Assembly: GCA_016125425.1 (NCBI GenBank)
Contig: WGLT01000009.1
Location: forward strand, 124,001-188,000
Direction of reading: 5' to 3'
Source: Alphaproteobacteria bacterium
GTDB lineage: Bacteria; Pseudomonadota; Alphaproteobacteria; Caulobacterales; Parvularculaceae
DNA: 64,000 nucleotides
A program made the position numbers and the translations under genes. The notes beneath the pieces are model-generated. The model ran no database searches, had not been told where the DNA came from, and saw nothing but the letters and a program-made list of their open reading frames with translations. This document shows, in pieces, positions 9,312 to 18,715 of the stretch (positions are counted from its first letter, which is position 1; the number at the start of each line of letters is the position of its first letter).

Positions 9312-11228
9312 ATGCGCGTGAATTCTCACGATCCTGAACGCCAGGAAGTCCTCTCGCGCCGCGCTGTGTTGTTCGGCGGCGGGCTGAGCCTCGTTTTTAC
9401 GGCGATCGCCGGCAGGCTCTACCAGCTCCAGATCATCGACCACGACAAATATGTCAAACTCGCTCTCGACAATCAGTTTAACAAGCGCGTTCTGACGCCG
9501 CTGCGCGGCGAGATCGTCGACCGCTTCGGAAAATCGCTCGCGTCAAACCGGAACAATTTCCGCTTGCTGTTCGTTCCGGACCAGACGCGAAACGCCGCGT
9601 CGGCCCTGAAAGAGATCAGCAAGTATATTTCTTTGCCTGAAGACAGGCAGGACCGGATTCTGCGAGAAATCAAACGGCGCGGTCCCTACACGCCGATTGA
9701 AATCGAAAGCAATCTTTCCTGGGACGAGTTCTCGCGCATCAATTACGAGTTGCCCTATCTGCCGGGCGTGCTGCCGGATGTCGGCGAAACGCGCGACTAT
9801 CCGTTCGGGCCGGCCGCCGCTTTTGTCGTCGGATATGTGGGGGCTGTTACGGAGGCCGATCTCGACGCGCCTTCGAACAAAGGCCAAGAAACGCTCTTGC
9901 GGCAACCCGGCTTCAAGGTGGGCCGCGAGGGACTTGAGCGCACATACGATAAAGACCTGCGCGGCAAGGCGGGCGAGATGGAGGTCAAGGTCAATGCTTA
10001 TGGCCGCGTCATCGAGGAACTGACCGATCAGGCGACGCCGCCGCAACAGGGCGCGACGCTTGCGCTGACGATTGATGTCGAGCTTCAAGTCGCGGCGATG
10101 CGGGCGCTCGAAGGCGAGAGCGCGGCTGCGGTCGTTCTCGATGTCCAGACCGGCGATGTCCTTGTGCTGGCCTCGACTCCGTCCTTCGATCCCAATGCGT
10201 TCAATGTCGGCATCAGTCCCGAGCTCTGGAAATCGCTCAACGAAAATCCGTACAAGCCGCTTTTGAACAAGCCGCTTTCAGCCGTTTATCCGCCGGGGTC
10301 GACCTTCAAGACCATCAGCGCGATCGCCGCGCAAGTGTCGGGCGTCAAGCCGTCCTTCAAGGTCAACTGCCCTGGCAGGCTCTGGTACGGGAACCGCTTC
10401 TTCCACTGCTGGCGCCATGAAGGGCATGGCGTGCTCGACATGCGCGGCGCCATCAAGCATTCCTGCGACGTCTATTTCTATACGCTCGCCGAATCCCTCG
10501 ACGTCGATGTGATTGCAGACGTCGCGCGGAAATTGGGGCTCGGTCAGACTTTCGAACTCGGCATTCCCGGCCAGAAGAAGGGCGTCATTCCGGATCGCCA
10601 ATGGAAGCGCGAATATTATGGGGGGACGCCGAACGCGACCTGGTTTCAGGGCGAAACCTTGTCCGTCGTCATCGGTCAGGGATCCGTTACCGCGACGCCG
10701 CTCCAGCTCGCCGTGCAGGCGGCGCGCATCGCGACCGGCGTCGAAGTGCGCCCGCGCATTGTGCGCGTGTGGGGCGATAAGGAGCTGCCGGCGCCGACGG
10801 CGACGCCAATTGACCTCAATCCCTCATATTTCGACGTCGTACGCGCCGGGATGGACGCCGTGGTCAATGAAAGCGGCGGAACCGCGGGCAGGGCGCGAAT
10901 GGCCGATCCGGCCTGGCGGCTCGCCGGCAAGACCGGAACGAGCCAAGTCTATCAGATCAGCAACGAGGACCGCGCGAAGGGGCTGACAAAGCCAGAAGAT
11001 CTTCCCTGGGCGCGGCGCGACCACGCGCTCTTCATCTGCTTCGCGCCTGTCGACAATCCGCGCTACGCCTGCGCTGTCGTCGTGGAACATGGCATTGGCG
11101 GGGCGAAAATGGCGGCGCCAAAAGCGCAACAAATTATGACGGCGGTGACACAGAAAAATCCGTCGGCGATGACGCCGTTTGATCCGCGTGCGGTGGCGAA
11201 TAATCCTACAGCAGAAAGGCGCGGCTGA
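9312..11228 (+). CDS. mrdA: Penicillin-binding protein 2 (elongasome transpeptidase)
   Basis: PBP2 is the monofunctional transpeptidase that crosslinks new peptidoglycan during lateral growth, working with RodA. It has an N-terminal membrane anchor (about 17-38), a PBP dimerisation domain (to about residue 240) and a transpeptidase domain. Motifs are PPGSTFK (active Ser about 330), SCD (about 384, the SxN-type box) and KTGTSQ. ATG 9312 is chosen because GGAGGTG at 9298-9304 is a strong ribosome binding site at good spacing. A TTG at 9294 would overlap mreD. Length 638 is normal for the family. Confidence 0.95.
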   Translation: MRVNSHDPERQEVLSRRAVLFGGGLSLVFTAIAGRLYQLQIIDHDKYVKLALDNQFNKRVLTPLRGEIVDRFGKSLASNRNNFRLLFVPDQTRNAASALKEISKYISLPEDRQDRILREIKRRGPYTPIEIESNLSWDEFSRINYELPYLPGVLPDVGETRDYPFGPAAAFVVGYVGAVTEADLDAPSNKGQETLLRQPGFKVGREGLERTYDKDLRGKAGEMEVKVNAYGRVIEELTDQATPPQQGATLALTIDVELQVAAMRALEGESAAAVVLDVQTGDVLVLASTPSFDPNAFNVGISPELWKSLNENPYKPLLNKPLSAVYPPGSTFKTISAIAAQVSGVKPSFKVNCPGRLWYGNRFFHCWRHEGHGVLDMRGAIKHSCDVYFYTLAESLDVDVIADVARKLGLGQTFELGIPGQKKGVIPDRQWKREYYGGTPNATWFQGETLSVVIGQGSVTATPLQLAVQAARIATGVEVRPRIVRVWGDKELPAPTATPIDLNPSYFDVVRAGMDAVVNESGGTAGRARMADPAWRLAGKTGTSQVYQISNEDRAKGLTKPEDLPWARRDHALFICFAPVDNPRYACAVVVEHGIGGAKMAAPKAQQIMTAVTQKNPSAMTPFDPRAVANNPTAERRG

Positions 11229-11231
11229 GCG

Positions 11232-12374
11232 GTGGCGGCGATTATTCTCAGCAGCCGGCGAAAAGGGCTTCGCGAAAAACTTTCGCAGCTTCATTGGCCG
11301 CTCATTGTCATGCTGACGCTCATCGCGCTCGCCGGCGTGGCGACGCTCTACTCCGCGGCGGGCGGGTCCTGGCAGCCCTGGGCGATGAAACACGGGCTGC
11401 GTTTCGCCGTTTCCGTCGTGATGATGATCGGCATCGGCCTCGTCTCAATGCGATATTGGGTGTCGCTCGCCTATCCGATCTACTTCGTCGCGCTTGGCGC
11501 GCTCGCCCTTGTTCCGTTGATCGGCGAAGTGAATATGGGCGCGCAGCGCTGGATCGAAGTCGGCGGCATGCAGTTTCAGCCGTCGGAGCTGATGAAGATC
11601 GGCCTCGTATTGGGGCTTGCGCGCTACTATCAGGGCCTGAGAGCCGAACAGGTCTCGCATATTCTCCACCTCATTCCGCCGCTTTTGATGATCGGCGCGC
11701 CCGTCGGGCTCGTCTTCATCCAGCCCGATCTCGGCACAGCGATGCTGCTCGGCGCGACCGGCGTCATCATGGTGTTCCTCGCCGGACTTTCCTGGCGGAT
11801 CGGATTTCTCGGATTGCTGGGCGCGGTCGGCGCGGGCTACAGCGCCTACCGGTTTGAATTTCTAAAGCCCTATCAGGTCGAGCGCATCCTGACCTTTCTG
11901 AACCCCGATCGCGATCCGCTCGGTCAGGGTTATCACCTGCTGCAGTCGAAGATCGGCCTTGGATCGGGCGGCCTCGAAGGCAAGGGCTATATGATGGGCA
12001 CGCAAAGCCAGCTGAAATTCCTGCCCGAAATGCAGACCGACTTCATCTTCACGATTTTCGGCGAGGAGTTCGGCTTTATCGGCGCGATGGCTTTGTTGCT
12101 GCTCTATCTGACAGTCATCCTGACCGGCATCAATATCGCGCTTCGCGCGAAAACCCATTTTGCGCGCATGACCGCCATGGGCGTCGTCGCGACATTCTCG
12201 CTTTACGTATTGATCAACACCGGCATGGTGATGGGCCTGTTTCCGGTGGTCGGCGTTCCTTTGCCGCTCGTGTCTTACGGCGGCACCGTCATGGTGACGA
12301 TCATGGCCGGCTTCGGGCTCGTTATGAGCGCGCATATGAGCCGCGAACAGGAAGCGCTCGGCCGTCTCAGCTAG
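11232..12374 (+). CDS. rodA: Peptidoglycan glycosyltransferase RodA (SEDS family)
   Basis: RodA polymerises lipid II into glycan strands during cell elongation and is paired with PBP2, whose gene ends three bases upstream. The 380-residue protein is almost wholly hydrophobic with about ten membrane segments. SEDS signatures are visible: MGAQRWIEVGGMQFQPSELMKIGL, IQPDLGTAMLL (with the catalytic Asp), the FLNPDRDPLGQGYHLLQSKIGLGSGGLEGKG loop, and PVVGVPLPLVSYGGT near the end. The start is GTG at 11232. This is the last gene of the elongasome operon and is convergent with the HPt gene. Confidence 0.96.
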   Translation: MAAIILSSRRKGLREKLSQLHWPLIVMLTLIALAGVATLYSAAGGSWQPWAMKHGLRFAVSVVMMIGIGLVSMRYWVSLAYPIYFVALGALALVPLIGEVNMGAQRWIEVGGMQFQPSELMKIGLVLGLARYYQGLRAEQVSHILHLIPPLLMIGAPVGLVFIQPDLGTAMLLGATGVIMVFLAGLSWRIGFLGLLGAVGAGYSAYRFEFLKPYQVERILTFLNPDRDPLGQGYHLLQSKIGLGSGGLEGKGYMMGTQSQLKFLPEMQTDFIFTIFGEEFGFIGAMALLLLYLTVILTGINIALRAKTHFARMTAMGVVATFSLYVLINTGMVMGLFPVVGVPLPLVSYGGTVMVTIMAGFGLVMSAHMSREQEALGRLS

Positions 12375-12392
12375 AATGTGTCGAAAGGCGGT

Positions 12393-12806
12393 TCAGGCCG
12401 CCGTTGCGAGATGCGCGTTGAACGCGGCGACGGTCTCCGCATAACCGGCTTCGGCGCCGCAAAGGCGCTGAAGCGCGCTCTGCGGGTCTTGACGCTTGCA
12501 GCATTCTTCGATGGCGCGCGCTGCGGCCGAAAGGCGCAACGCGCCGACATTGAGCGAAGAACCCTTCAGCGCGTGCGCGGTCCGCGCGGCCTCGACGAGG
12601 TCGCCATTGGACAGCTGGTCTTGAAGCGATTTGAGCAGCGCATCGGTCGAGCGCCAGAACGCGCTCAGGATTTCGCGGGCGGCGTCGACGCCCGCAGCGG
12701 CGACCAGTCCGTCGATCTGTTCGCAATCGAGAACCGGCTCCGCCATAAACTGCGCAGCCCCGGCCCCGTTTGTGCTTGCTTCGCCCATGTCGCTGCGTCC
12801 CGACAT
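12393..12806 (-). CDS. Orphan histidine phosphotransfer (HPt) protein
   Basis: This is a small HPt-domain protein expected to carry a phosphoryl group between a hybrid kinase and a response regulator. The phospho-acceptor motif TAHALKGSSLNVGA is clear, within a helical bundle that ends RLSAAARAIEECCKR. No kinase or receiver gene is adjacent, so its partners are elsewhere. Start choice is uncertain: ATG 12806, ATG 12788 and an upstream ATG 12896 are in frame and none has a strong ribosome binding site. It converges on rodA with an 18-base gap. Confidence 0.8.
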   Translation of the reverse strand: MSGRSDMGEASTNGAGAAQFMAEPVLDCEQIDGLVAAAGVDAAREILSAFWRSTDALLKSLQDQLSNGDLVEAARTAHALKGSSLNVGALRLSAAARAIEECCKRQDPQSALQRLCGAEAGYAETVAAFNAHLATAA

Positions 12807-12981
12807 TTCAATCTGAACTGGCGAGGGTGTTACGCCTTCCCTTTCGCGAAGGATTGCTCGAATCTGTAAAGAATTGTCTAAAATCGCCAAATACACAAAA
12901 AAACGGGCTGCATAGCGCCTTGTTTAATCTTGCGGATACTTTCTTCAACGGACCAATGAGGCGATCGGCCGGGGGCGATTT

Positions 12982-13938
12982 CTACCGCCCCGCGAAGGCG
13001 TTCGTGGCCCGTATGAGTCCGTCGATGATGCCCGGCTCGCTTGCGGCGTGGCCCGCATCCTGGATGATATTAAACTCAGCTTCCGGCCAAACCGCGTGCA
13101 ATTCCCAAGCCGTGCGCGGCGGCGTCACCACATCATATCGGCCCTGCACGATCACGCCCGGAATATTCCGGACACGATCTATATTGGCGAGAATTTGGTC
13201 ATCGCGTTCAAAAAAGCCGCGATTGATAAAATAGTGGCATTCGATGCGCGCGAAGGCGAGCGCGAAAGCGTCGCCGGAAAAGCTCGTAATCCGCTCCTCG
13301 GAGGGGATCAAGGAAACCGTGCCGCCTTCCCAGACGCTCCACGCTTTCGCCGCCCTGAGCCGCTCTTCCGCATTCTCGCCGGTCAGCCGTCTATGATAGG
13401 CCGCGATCAGATCGCTGCGTTCGGCCTCGGGAATGGGCTTCAGAAACTCCTGCCAGGCGTCCGGATAGAACCAGTCGGCGCCCTTCTGATAAAACCAGAG
13501 CAGTTCCTCGCGCCGCAGCGTGAAGATGCCTCGCAAGACGAGTTCGGCGGTCCTCTCCGGATAACTTTGCGCGTAGGCGAGGGCGAGGGTCGATCCCCAT
13601 GATCCGCCGAAAACCTGCCAGCGCTCGATCTTCAGGTGCTGGCGCAGCTTTTCCATATCTTCGACGAGATCCCAGGTCGTGTTCTCGCGAAGCTCCGCCG
13701 TCGGGGTTGAGCGTCCGCAGCCGCGCTGGTCAAACACTACGATCCGGTAACGTGCGGGGTCGAAATAGCGGCGCATGGACGGCGTCGATCCGCCGCCCGG
13801 GCCTCCATGGCAAACCACGACTGGCTTGCCGTCCGGATCGCCTGAAACTTCGTAGTAAATCGTATGGAGGTCTGAAACTTTCAGGAAACCCGTCTCATAA
13901 GGTTCAATCGACGGGTACAAACCAAGGCGGTCGGACAT
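12982..13938 (-). CDS. pip: Proline iminopeptidase
   Basis: This alpha/beta-hydrolase releases N-terminal proline from peptides (S33 family). The oxyanion region VCHGGPGGGSTP, the DQRGCGRSTP motif and the nucleophile elbow GGSWGS are all present. The catalytic Asp lies in VQGRYDVVTPP and the His in DAGHAASEP. The 318 residues agree with the proteobacterial enzyme. ATG 13938 (MSDRLGLYPSIEPYETG) matches the usual N-terminus; an upstream ATG at 13983 would add 15 residues without family support. It is divergent from the lipoprotein gene at 14051. Confidence 0.93.
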   Translation of the reverse strand: MSDRLGLYPSIEPYETGFLKVSDLHTIYYEVSGDPDGKPVVVCHGGPGGGSTPSMRRYFDPARYRIVVFDQRGCGRSTPTAELRENTTWDLVEDMEKLRQHLKIERWQVFGGSWGSTLALAYAQSYPERTAELVLRGIFTLRREELLWFYQKGADWFYPDAWQEFLKPIPEAERSDLIAAYHRRLTGENAEERLRAAKAWSVWEGGTVSLIPSEERITSFSGDAFALAFARIECHYFINRGFFERDDQILANIDRVRNIPGVIVQGRYDVVTPPRTAWELHAVWPEAEFNIIQDAGHAASEPGIIDGLIRATNAFAGR

Positions 13939-14050
13939 TTCGATACTGGCGCGTGGCGGCTGCTTGTGGTAGTCCTTAAACAAGGGGTTGGGCGCTGGAT
14001 CAAGTGCCCATGGCGGGTTGCATCGGCGTCTCGATCGGGGGCGAAAGTAG

Positions 14051-14704
14051 GTGTCAGTGCGTCGACTACGTTTGGCCAGCCTTGCGGCGGGCGCGGTTGT
14101 TGCAGTTTCTTCGCTCGGCGGTTGTTCGACCGTCGTATTCTCTCAAAATCGGGGATCGGACCAGGCCGCCACGGTCGAGCGCGAAGCGTTGCTGCGCGCG
14201 GCTTCGGCGATTGAGACAACGAAATGGCCCGAGCCGAAGGAGGCCTCGTTCGCTGAGCGGTTGACGGGGCTGATCGGCGGCGGCGGCGACGCCGGAAAAG
14301 ACGGCGCGGTGAAAGCCTATTTGGCGGCGATGCCCGCGACGGGCCGTAAGGAAATCGTATTCGCGGACGCTTCGGATCACCTGAATGCGGCCGCCGCGCT
14401 CGCGCAGGCCGCCTATGCGGCGGCGGAATCCATCAGGCCTGTGAAGTCCGATATATCGATCGTTGAGAGCGCTATCGCGAAATTGCGCGAAGATCGTGAC
14501 ATCTACTTGGCTGCTCTCAAGGCGCTCGACCGTTCGGGCGAAAACGTTGAGTCTGACGATATGCGCGGCCTCAAGAGCGAGTTCAATTCGGCGATCGCCA
14601 ATATCGGCGCGGCCGCTGATCGTTTGGCCGACAGCGTGGCCCATGACCGCACGGAGACCCTGGTCTCCGAGCCGCCGCCCAACAAGCTCACCGGTTCGCT
14701 TTAG
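14051..14704 (+). CDS. Unrecognised lipoprotein
   Basis: The 217-residue protein has a GTG start and a clear lipoprotein signal: arginine-rich start, hydrophobic stretch, lipobox LGGC with Cys near residue 25. The mature part is helical and alanine-rich (EALLRAASAIETTKW, NAAAALAQAAYAAAESI, SEFNSAIANIGAAADRLADSV), suggesting a mostly alpha-helical periplasmic protein. I do not recognise the family. The end overlaps the converging DUF423 gene by 17 bases. No neighbour suggests a function. Confidence 0.65.
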   Translation: MSVRRLRLASLAAGAVVAVSSLGGCSTVVFSQNRGSDQAATVEREALLRAASAIETTKWPEPKEASFAERLTGLIGGGGDAGKDGAVKAYLAAMPATGRKEIVFADASDHLNAAAALAQAAYAAAESIRPVKSDISIVESAIAKLREDRDIYLAALKALDRSGENVESDDMRGLKSEFNSAIANIGAAADRLADSVAHDRTETLVSEPPPNKLTGSL

Positions 14705-15056
14705 ACCCTGCGCCGGCGGCGGCCAGCAAAATCCATCCAATCAGCAGAAGCGTTCCTCCGACGGGCGCTATCATGGCCGCGCTTGCGAACCCGGCCATTG
14801 CATAGACATATAGCGAACCGGCAAAGAGGATCGATCCGCAAAGCATCGCGATAAACGACGCCGTCAACCGGCGGACCGGCGGCGCGAACGCTAAAGCGGC
14901 GAGCGCGGCGGCGTGGACGAGGTGGATCTCTCCGCCGGTTTCATAGGCATGGCGCAGATGGTCGGGCAGCGCTGCGGGCAGTCCATGCGCGCCGAACGCC
15001 GCAAAGGCGACGGCCAGAAATCCGTTCGCCCCGGCGAGAAAGATCCGCCAATTCAT
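14688..15056 (-). CDS. DUF423 family membrane protein
   Basis: This is a small integral membrane protein of the DUF423 (YgdD-like) family, whose function is unknown. At about 122 residues with four membrane segments it is typical. Family features include the N-terminal FLAGANGFLAVAFAAFGAHGL with its GAFGAHGL-type motif, the YETGGEIHLVHAAALAAL helix and FAGSLYVYAM. ATG 15056 is used; an upstream extension would overlap the MFS gene start. It is divergent from the MFS transporter and convergent with the lipoprotein gene. Confidence 0.88.
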   Translation of the reverse strand: MNWRIFLAGANGFLAVAFAAFGAHGLPAALPDHLRHAYETGGEIHLVHAAALAALAFAPPVRRLTASFIAMLCGSILFAGSLYVYAMAGFASAAMIAPVGGTLLLIGWILLAAAGAGSKANR

Positions 15057-15151
15057 ATCTGTCTCCAACTCTTGCGTTTTCCGGGGCGCTGCGTCCGCCT
15101 CGACTGAAAACCCGCGGCGCGATACAGCCTTGCGGGCTCGAAGGGGGCGCC

Positions 15152-16327
15152 ATGCACGCACGCACACAGATTTCCTATGCGGCGTTTTATACGGGAATTT
15201 TCATTTGGCTCGGCGTCCAATTGCCCTTTTTTTCCGGGTGGCTCGCGCTGAAGGGGCTTTCTGCGCCTGAAATAGGACTGGTCACCGGAACAGCGCTCGC
15301 CGCGCGTCTCGCGCTCGGACCGCTTCTGGCCTATTGGGCCGACAGGCGCTCCGGCGACGGGCGCGCCTTGCGGCTAGTCTCGCTGATATTCGCTCTGGCC
15401 GCCGCTGCGCTGCTCGCGCCGCTCGGCAAGCCGTTCGTGGCGGCGGCGGCCATCGTTTCTCTTTGGGCTTTCGGCGTGCTCGTGCCATTGATCGACACGG
15501 CGCTCTTGCGCGCGGACCGCGCAGGGCTCGCGCATTTCGGCAAGACCCGCGCCCTCGGTTCTTTCGCATTTCTGACGACGAATATCCTCGCGGGCGCTGC
15601 GCTCACGGCGTTAGGCGTGCAAAACGCAGCGAAGATCATGGCGATCGCCGCTTTCGCAGCCTTTGCCGTCGCTGTCGCATCGCCGTTCGCCTCGCCCGCG
15701 CCGGCCGCGCGCGAGGCGGCGTCGCTCAAGGACGCGCGCAGGCTGCTCGTCTCGCCGGCGTTTCTCCTCGCGCTTTCAGCGTCCGGACTGATTCAGGGCG
15801 CGCATGCATTCTATTACGCCTTTTCGATCCTCGATTGGACGGGCAAAGGCTATTCGCCGAGCGTGATCGGCCTTCTGTGGGCTGTCGGCGTCATCGCCGA
15901 GATCCTGCTGCTGACGCGCATGAGGGGGCTTGCGCGCAGGTTCAGACCGGATGTTTTGCTCGTCATCGGCGGAACGGGCGCTGTGCTGCGTTGGAGCGTC
16001 ATGGCGTTTTCGCCGCCGCTGCCTGTCATCGTTCTTGTACAGACGCTTCATGCGCTCACTTTCGCGGCCGCTTATATGGGCGCGATCGAATTCATGGACC
16101 GCGCCGCGCCGCCGCGTCTTGTCACGACGGCCATGACCTTGAACGCCACCTTTGGCGTCGGCGCCGTCACGGGGCTGGCGACCGTCGCCGCGGGCTATCT
16201 CTATCAATGGGGCGGCGTCCGCGCAGGCTATCTTCTGATGGCCGCGCTGGCGGCGTGCGGGGCGGCGGCGGCGCTTCTGTTGACGCGGCGCTGGAGCGGC
16301 GAGCCGTTATTCGACGCTAGATCATGA
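15152..16327 (+). CDS. MFS transporter (PPP / HcaT-like)
   Basis: This is a 12-segment major facilitator protein of about 391 residues. The start (YAAFYTGIFIWLGVQLPFFSGWLALKGLSAPEIG) and the AYWADRR motif between segments 2 and 3 resemble the MFS_1-like / 3-phenylpropionate permease branch. Its substrate cannot be told from sequence. No catabolic genes or dedicated regulator are adjacent. The 3' end overlaps the converging CHASE2 gene by 11 bases. Confidence 0.85.
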   Translation: MHARTQISYAAFYTGIFIWLGVQLPFFSGWLALKGLSAPEIGLVTGTALAARLALGPLLAYWADRRSGDGRALRLVSLIFALAAAALLAPLGKPFVAAAAIVSLWAFGVLVPLIDTALLRADRAGLAHFGKTRALGSFAFLTTNILAGAALTALGVQNAAKIMAIAAFAAFAVAVASPFASPAPAAREAASLKDARRLLVSPAFLLALSASGLIQGAHAFYYAFSILDWTGKGYSPSVIGLLWAVGVIAEILLLTRMRGLARRFRPDVLLVIGGTGAVLRWSVMAFSPPLPVIVLVQTLHALTFAAAYMGAIEFMDRAAPPRLVTTAMTLNATFGVGAVTGLATVAAGYLYQWGGVRAGYLLMAALAACGAAAALLLTRRWSGEPLFDARS

Positions 16328-18566
16328 CGACGTTGACGCCGTCCCAGCCTTCTGGAACGCCGGTTTCGGACAGCTTCTTGATACGTTCTTCGTAGATGTC
16401 GAACAGCGGAATCTTCGCGCCTGGCGATTGTTTCGCCTTGGCGAGATACGCTTTCGCCGCCGCCAGGTCGCCCGTGCGATAGGCCGCGAGCAGTTGGCGG
16501 TGCGTTTCGTCGAGCGCGCGATAGCTTTTCGACGATTTGATGAACGGATTGCCGACGAGGGCGTAGATGCCCATCGCCTTGTCTGATTTATTCGTCCGTA
16601 TGCGATCCAGCTCCAGAAAGGCGAAGTGATGATGGCTTTGCCGGTAGACGGTTTCGTCGCAGATAATCGCCGGGCCGTAGAACTCGGCCTGGCGCCGCAA
16701 ATAGCTTGCGAGTTCCACCGGCGCGCCGATCGCCGAGTATCGGTTGTGCCGACCGTGCCCCATCGGACCGATGAAGCATTCGCCCGAGGCGACGCCGATC
16801 GCGAGATGCAGCTGCACGCCGCGCATTCTCGGACTCGCCTCGAGTTCGGCGTTGGTGCGGTCCATGCTTTCGATCAGGCGCAGCGCGCTCGAACACGCGG
16901 CTTCGATATGGTTCGCGTTTTCAAGCGGCGCGTTGAAATAGGCGTAGATTTTCCCTCCGTCCGCCTGATCGGCTGCGCCGCCCGTCTCAATGATCGCTTT
17001 GCGCAAGTCGAGGCTGGCCGACGCCATGAGCTTGGTGACGTCGTCAGGCGCGTTTGCGAGTTTGCGCAGGTCCTCGTCCGTCAGCCGCAATTCGCAAGCG
17101 AGCACCGTCACCGGCCGCATGACGCCGTCGAGGAGCTCTGCAGAGCCCTCTTCGCGCAGCTTGCGCATTGTGGGTTCGGGAAGCGACCCCTGGAAAGAGC
17201 CGCGCACCGTATCGTCCCGCAAAACCACGCCGAGCGAGCGCCCGCCCGCCACCGAGAAGGCGCCGAGAAAAAGCGCAAGCGAGCCCGGCAGCGGGTCGAC
17301 GAGAAGATTTCCAAATGCGAAGGCGCAGCCCGAGACCGCAACCAGCACCGCCGAGCAGATGGCCGCCACGCCCATCGCCTTCCAGAAATCCAGCTTCTGG
17401 GACCACATGATCGCGGCTGCGCCGAGAAGCATGACTGCGATCGCTTCAGCGTAGCCGGTCCAGACGGGCCGGGACAGCGCCGTCCCCCGCAAGAATTGTC
17501 CCGCCGCCAGCGCGTCCGCCTGGGCCGCCGAGAGCGGACCGGCCGCCGTTTCGATCGCCGGGCCGAGCGTCCGGTCGAGACCGATCAGCACGGTCTTTCC
17601 GTCGAGCTGGCTGTTTGAAGCGGCCGTGTCGAGAATGCGCCAGGCGGGGGTTTCGGGCGAATTGAGCCGGCGCGGCAGATAAAGCCGGACGGCCGCTGCG
17701 CGGTCGAGCATGATCCTGCGTCCGCCAAAATCGAGGGCGCCGGGAAGCTTGCCTGCCGGAGAGACCGCCGCGCCGTCGGGCAAAATGGAGAGCGATCGAT
17801 CCCCGCCGGCGATCAAGGCGGCTTCGAGGGCCACGGATGGAGCAGGCGCGCCCGACAGCGCCCAGAGCGGAGTCACCCGGCGCAATACGCCGTCGCTATC
17901 GGGCTCGAGCGCGGCGACGGCGAGCCTCGCGTCCCTGGCGAGGTCGGCGTTCACCTGGAAACGCGCCCGTGCGGCGGGAAGCGCGATATAGTCGCCAAGA
18001 CCGGCGCCTGCCTTCAGCCAAGGGGCTTCGTTCAGATCCGTGCGTTCGAGATTCGGGGCGGCGGGGTCGACATTGCGCGCCTCCGCCACCGCGACGGCTC
18101 CGGTCACGCCTTCAAGGGCGTCGGCCAGCACTTCATCGGTGCTTGGCAACAAGGCGAGCTGGCGGGCCAGCCCCTCGTCGCGCGCGCCGCCGAGCCAGAA
18201 TTTTCCGATGGTCTCGGGCGACAAGGGGTCCGGCGCATCCACCGGCTCGACCAGAATGACACCCTTTGCGCCGGCCTGTCCGGCCTTGCGGACGAGATCG
18301 GCGAGGATGGTCCGCGGCCATGGCCACGGGCCGATCTTATCGATGCTTTCGCGATCGATCGAAATGATGTGAAAAGGCGAGGCGCCGCCTGAAGGAGCCG
18401 GTTTAAGACGTTGATAATAATCGAATAACTTGTCACGCGCTGAGGCGCCCCCGGGCTCCTCGCCCGATAGCGCCCCGAGCGCGATGACAACAAGCGCGGC
18501 GACGACAATCAGCTGCGGCAGCGCTGACAGCCAGCGAAACCGCGCGACAAACAAGTTCTTGGCCAC
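16317..18566 (-). CDS. CHASE2 sensor with degenerate class III cyclase domain
   Basis: The architecture is a membrane segment (about 14-33), an extracytoplasmic CHASE2 sensor (about 40-365), three membrane segments (about 371-443) and a class III nucleotide cyclase fold (about 485-672) with a short C-terminal tail. CHASE2 is recognised by the RDKLFDYYQRLKP start and the ISIDRESIDKIGPWPWPR motif. In the cyclase domain the catalytic positions are changed: first metal Asp is Glu492, the lysine is Gln534, second metal Asp is Gly538, the IGD aspartate is Ala615, and the Asn/Arg pair is Glu618/Tyr622. The fold is kept but cAMP or cGMP synthesis is unlikely, so a nucleotide-binding or protein-binding sensor is inferred. 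Monocistronic, convergent with the MFS gene. Confidence 0.88.
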   Translation of the reverse strand: MAKNLFVARFRWLSALPQLIVVAALVVIALGALSGEEPGGASARDKLFDYYQRLKPAPSGGASPFHIISIDRESIDKIGPWPWPRTILADLVRKAGQAGAKGVILVEPVDAPDPLSPETIGKFWLGGARDEGLARQLALLPSTDEVLADALEGVTGAVAVAEARNVDPAAPNLERTDLNEAPWLKAGAGLGDYIALPAARARFQVNADLARDARLAVAALEPDSDGVLRRVTPLWALSGAPAPSVALEAALIAGGDRSLSILPDGAAVSPAGKLPGALDFGGRRIMLDRAAAVRLYLPRRLNSPETPAWRILDTAASNSQLDGKTVLIGLDRTLGPAIETAAGPLSAAQADALAAGQFLRGTALSRPVWTGYAEAIAVMLLGAAAIMWSQKLDFWKAMGVAAICSAVLVAVSGCAFAFGNLLVDPLPGSLALFLGAFSVAGGRSLGVVLRDDTVRGSFQGSLPEPTMRKLREEGSAELLDGVMRPVTVLACELRLTDEDLRKLANAPDDVTKLMASASLDLRKAIIETGGAADQADGGKIYAYFNAPLENANHIEAACSSALRLIESMDRTNAELEASPRMRGVQLHLAIGVASGECFIGPMGHGRHNRYSAIGAPVELASYLRRQAEFYGPAIICDETVYRQSHHHFAFLELDRIRTNKSDKAMGIYALVGNPFIKSSKSYRALDETHRQLLAAYRTGDLAAAKAYLAKAKQSPGAKIPLFDIYEERIKKLSETGVPEGWDGVNVVMI

Positions 18567-18715
18567 GTCCGCCCTTACTCCGGTCCCGAAAAAAGGCGCC
18601 TTCCCCGGGCCTGATCCTTCCGGCGCGCCCTTTCAAGATGAATTTAGTATCCTCGGATACACCATCTCAATGCAAACCGCGCGCCTGCCGGCGCGCTATT
18701 AAGAAAGTGTCAAGG

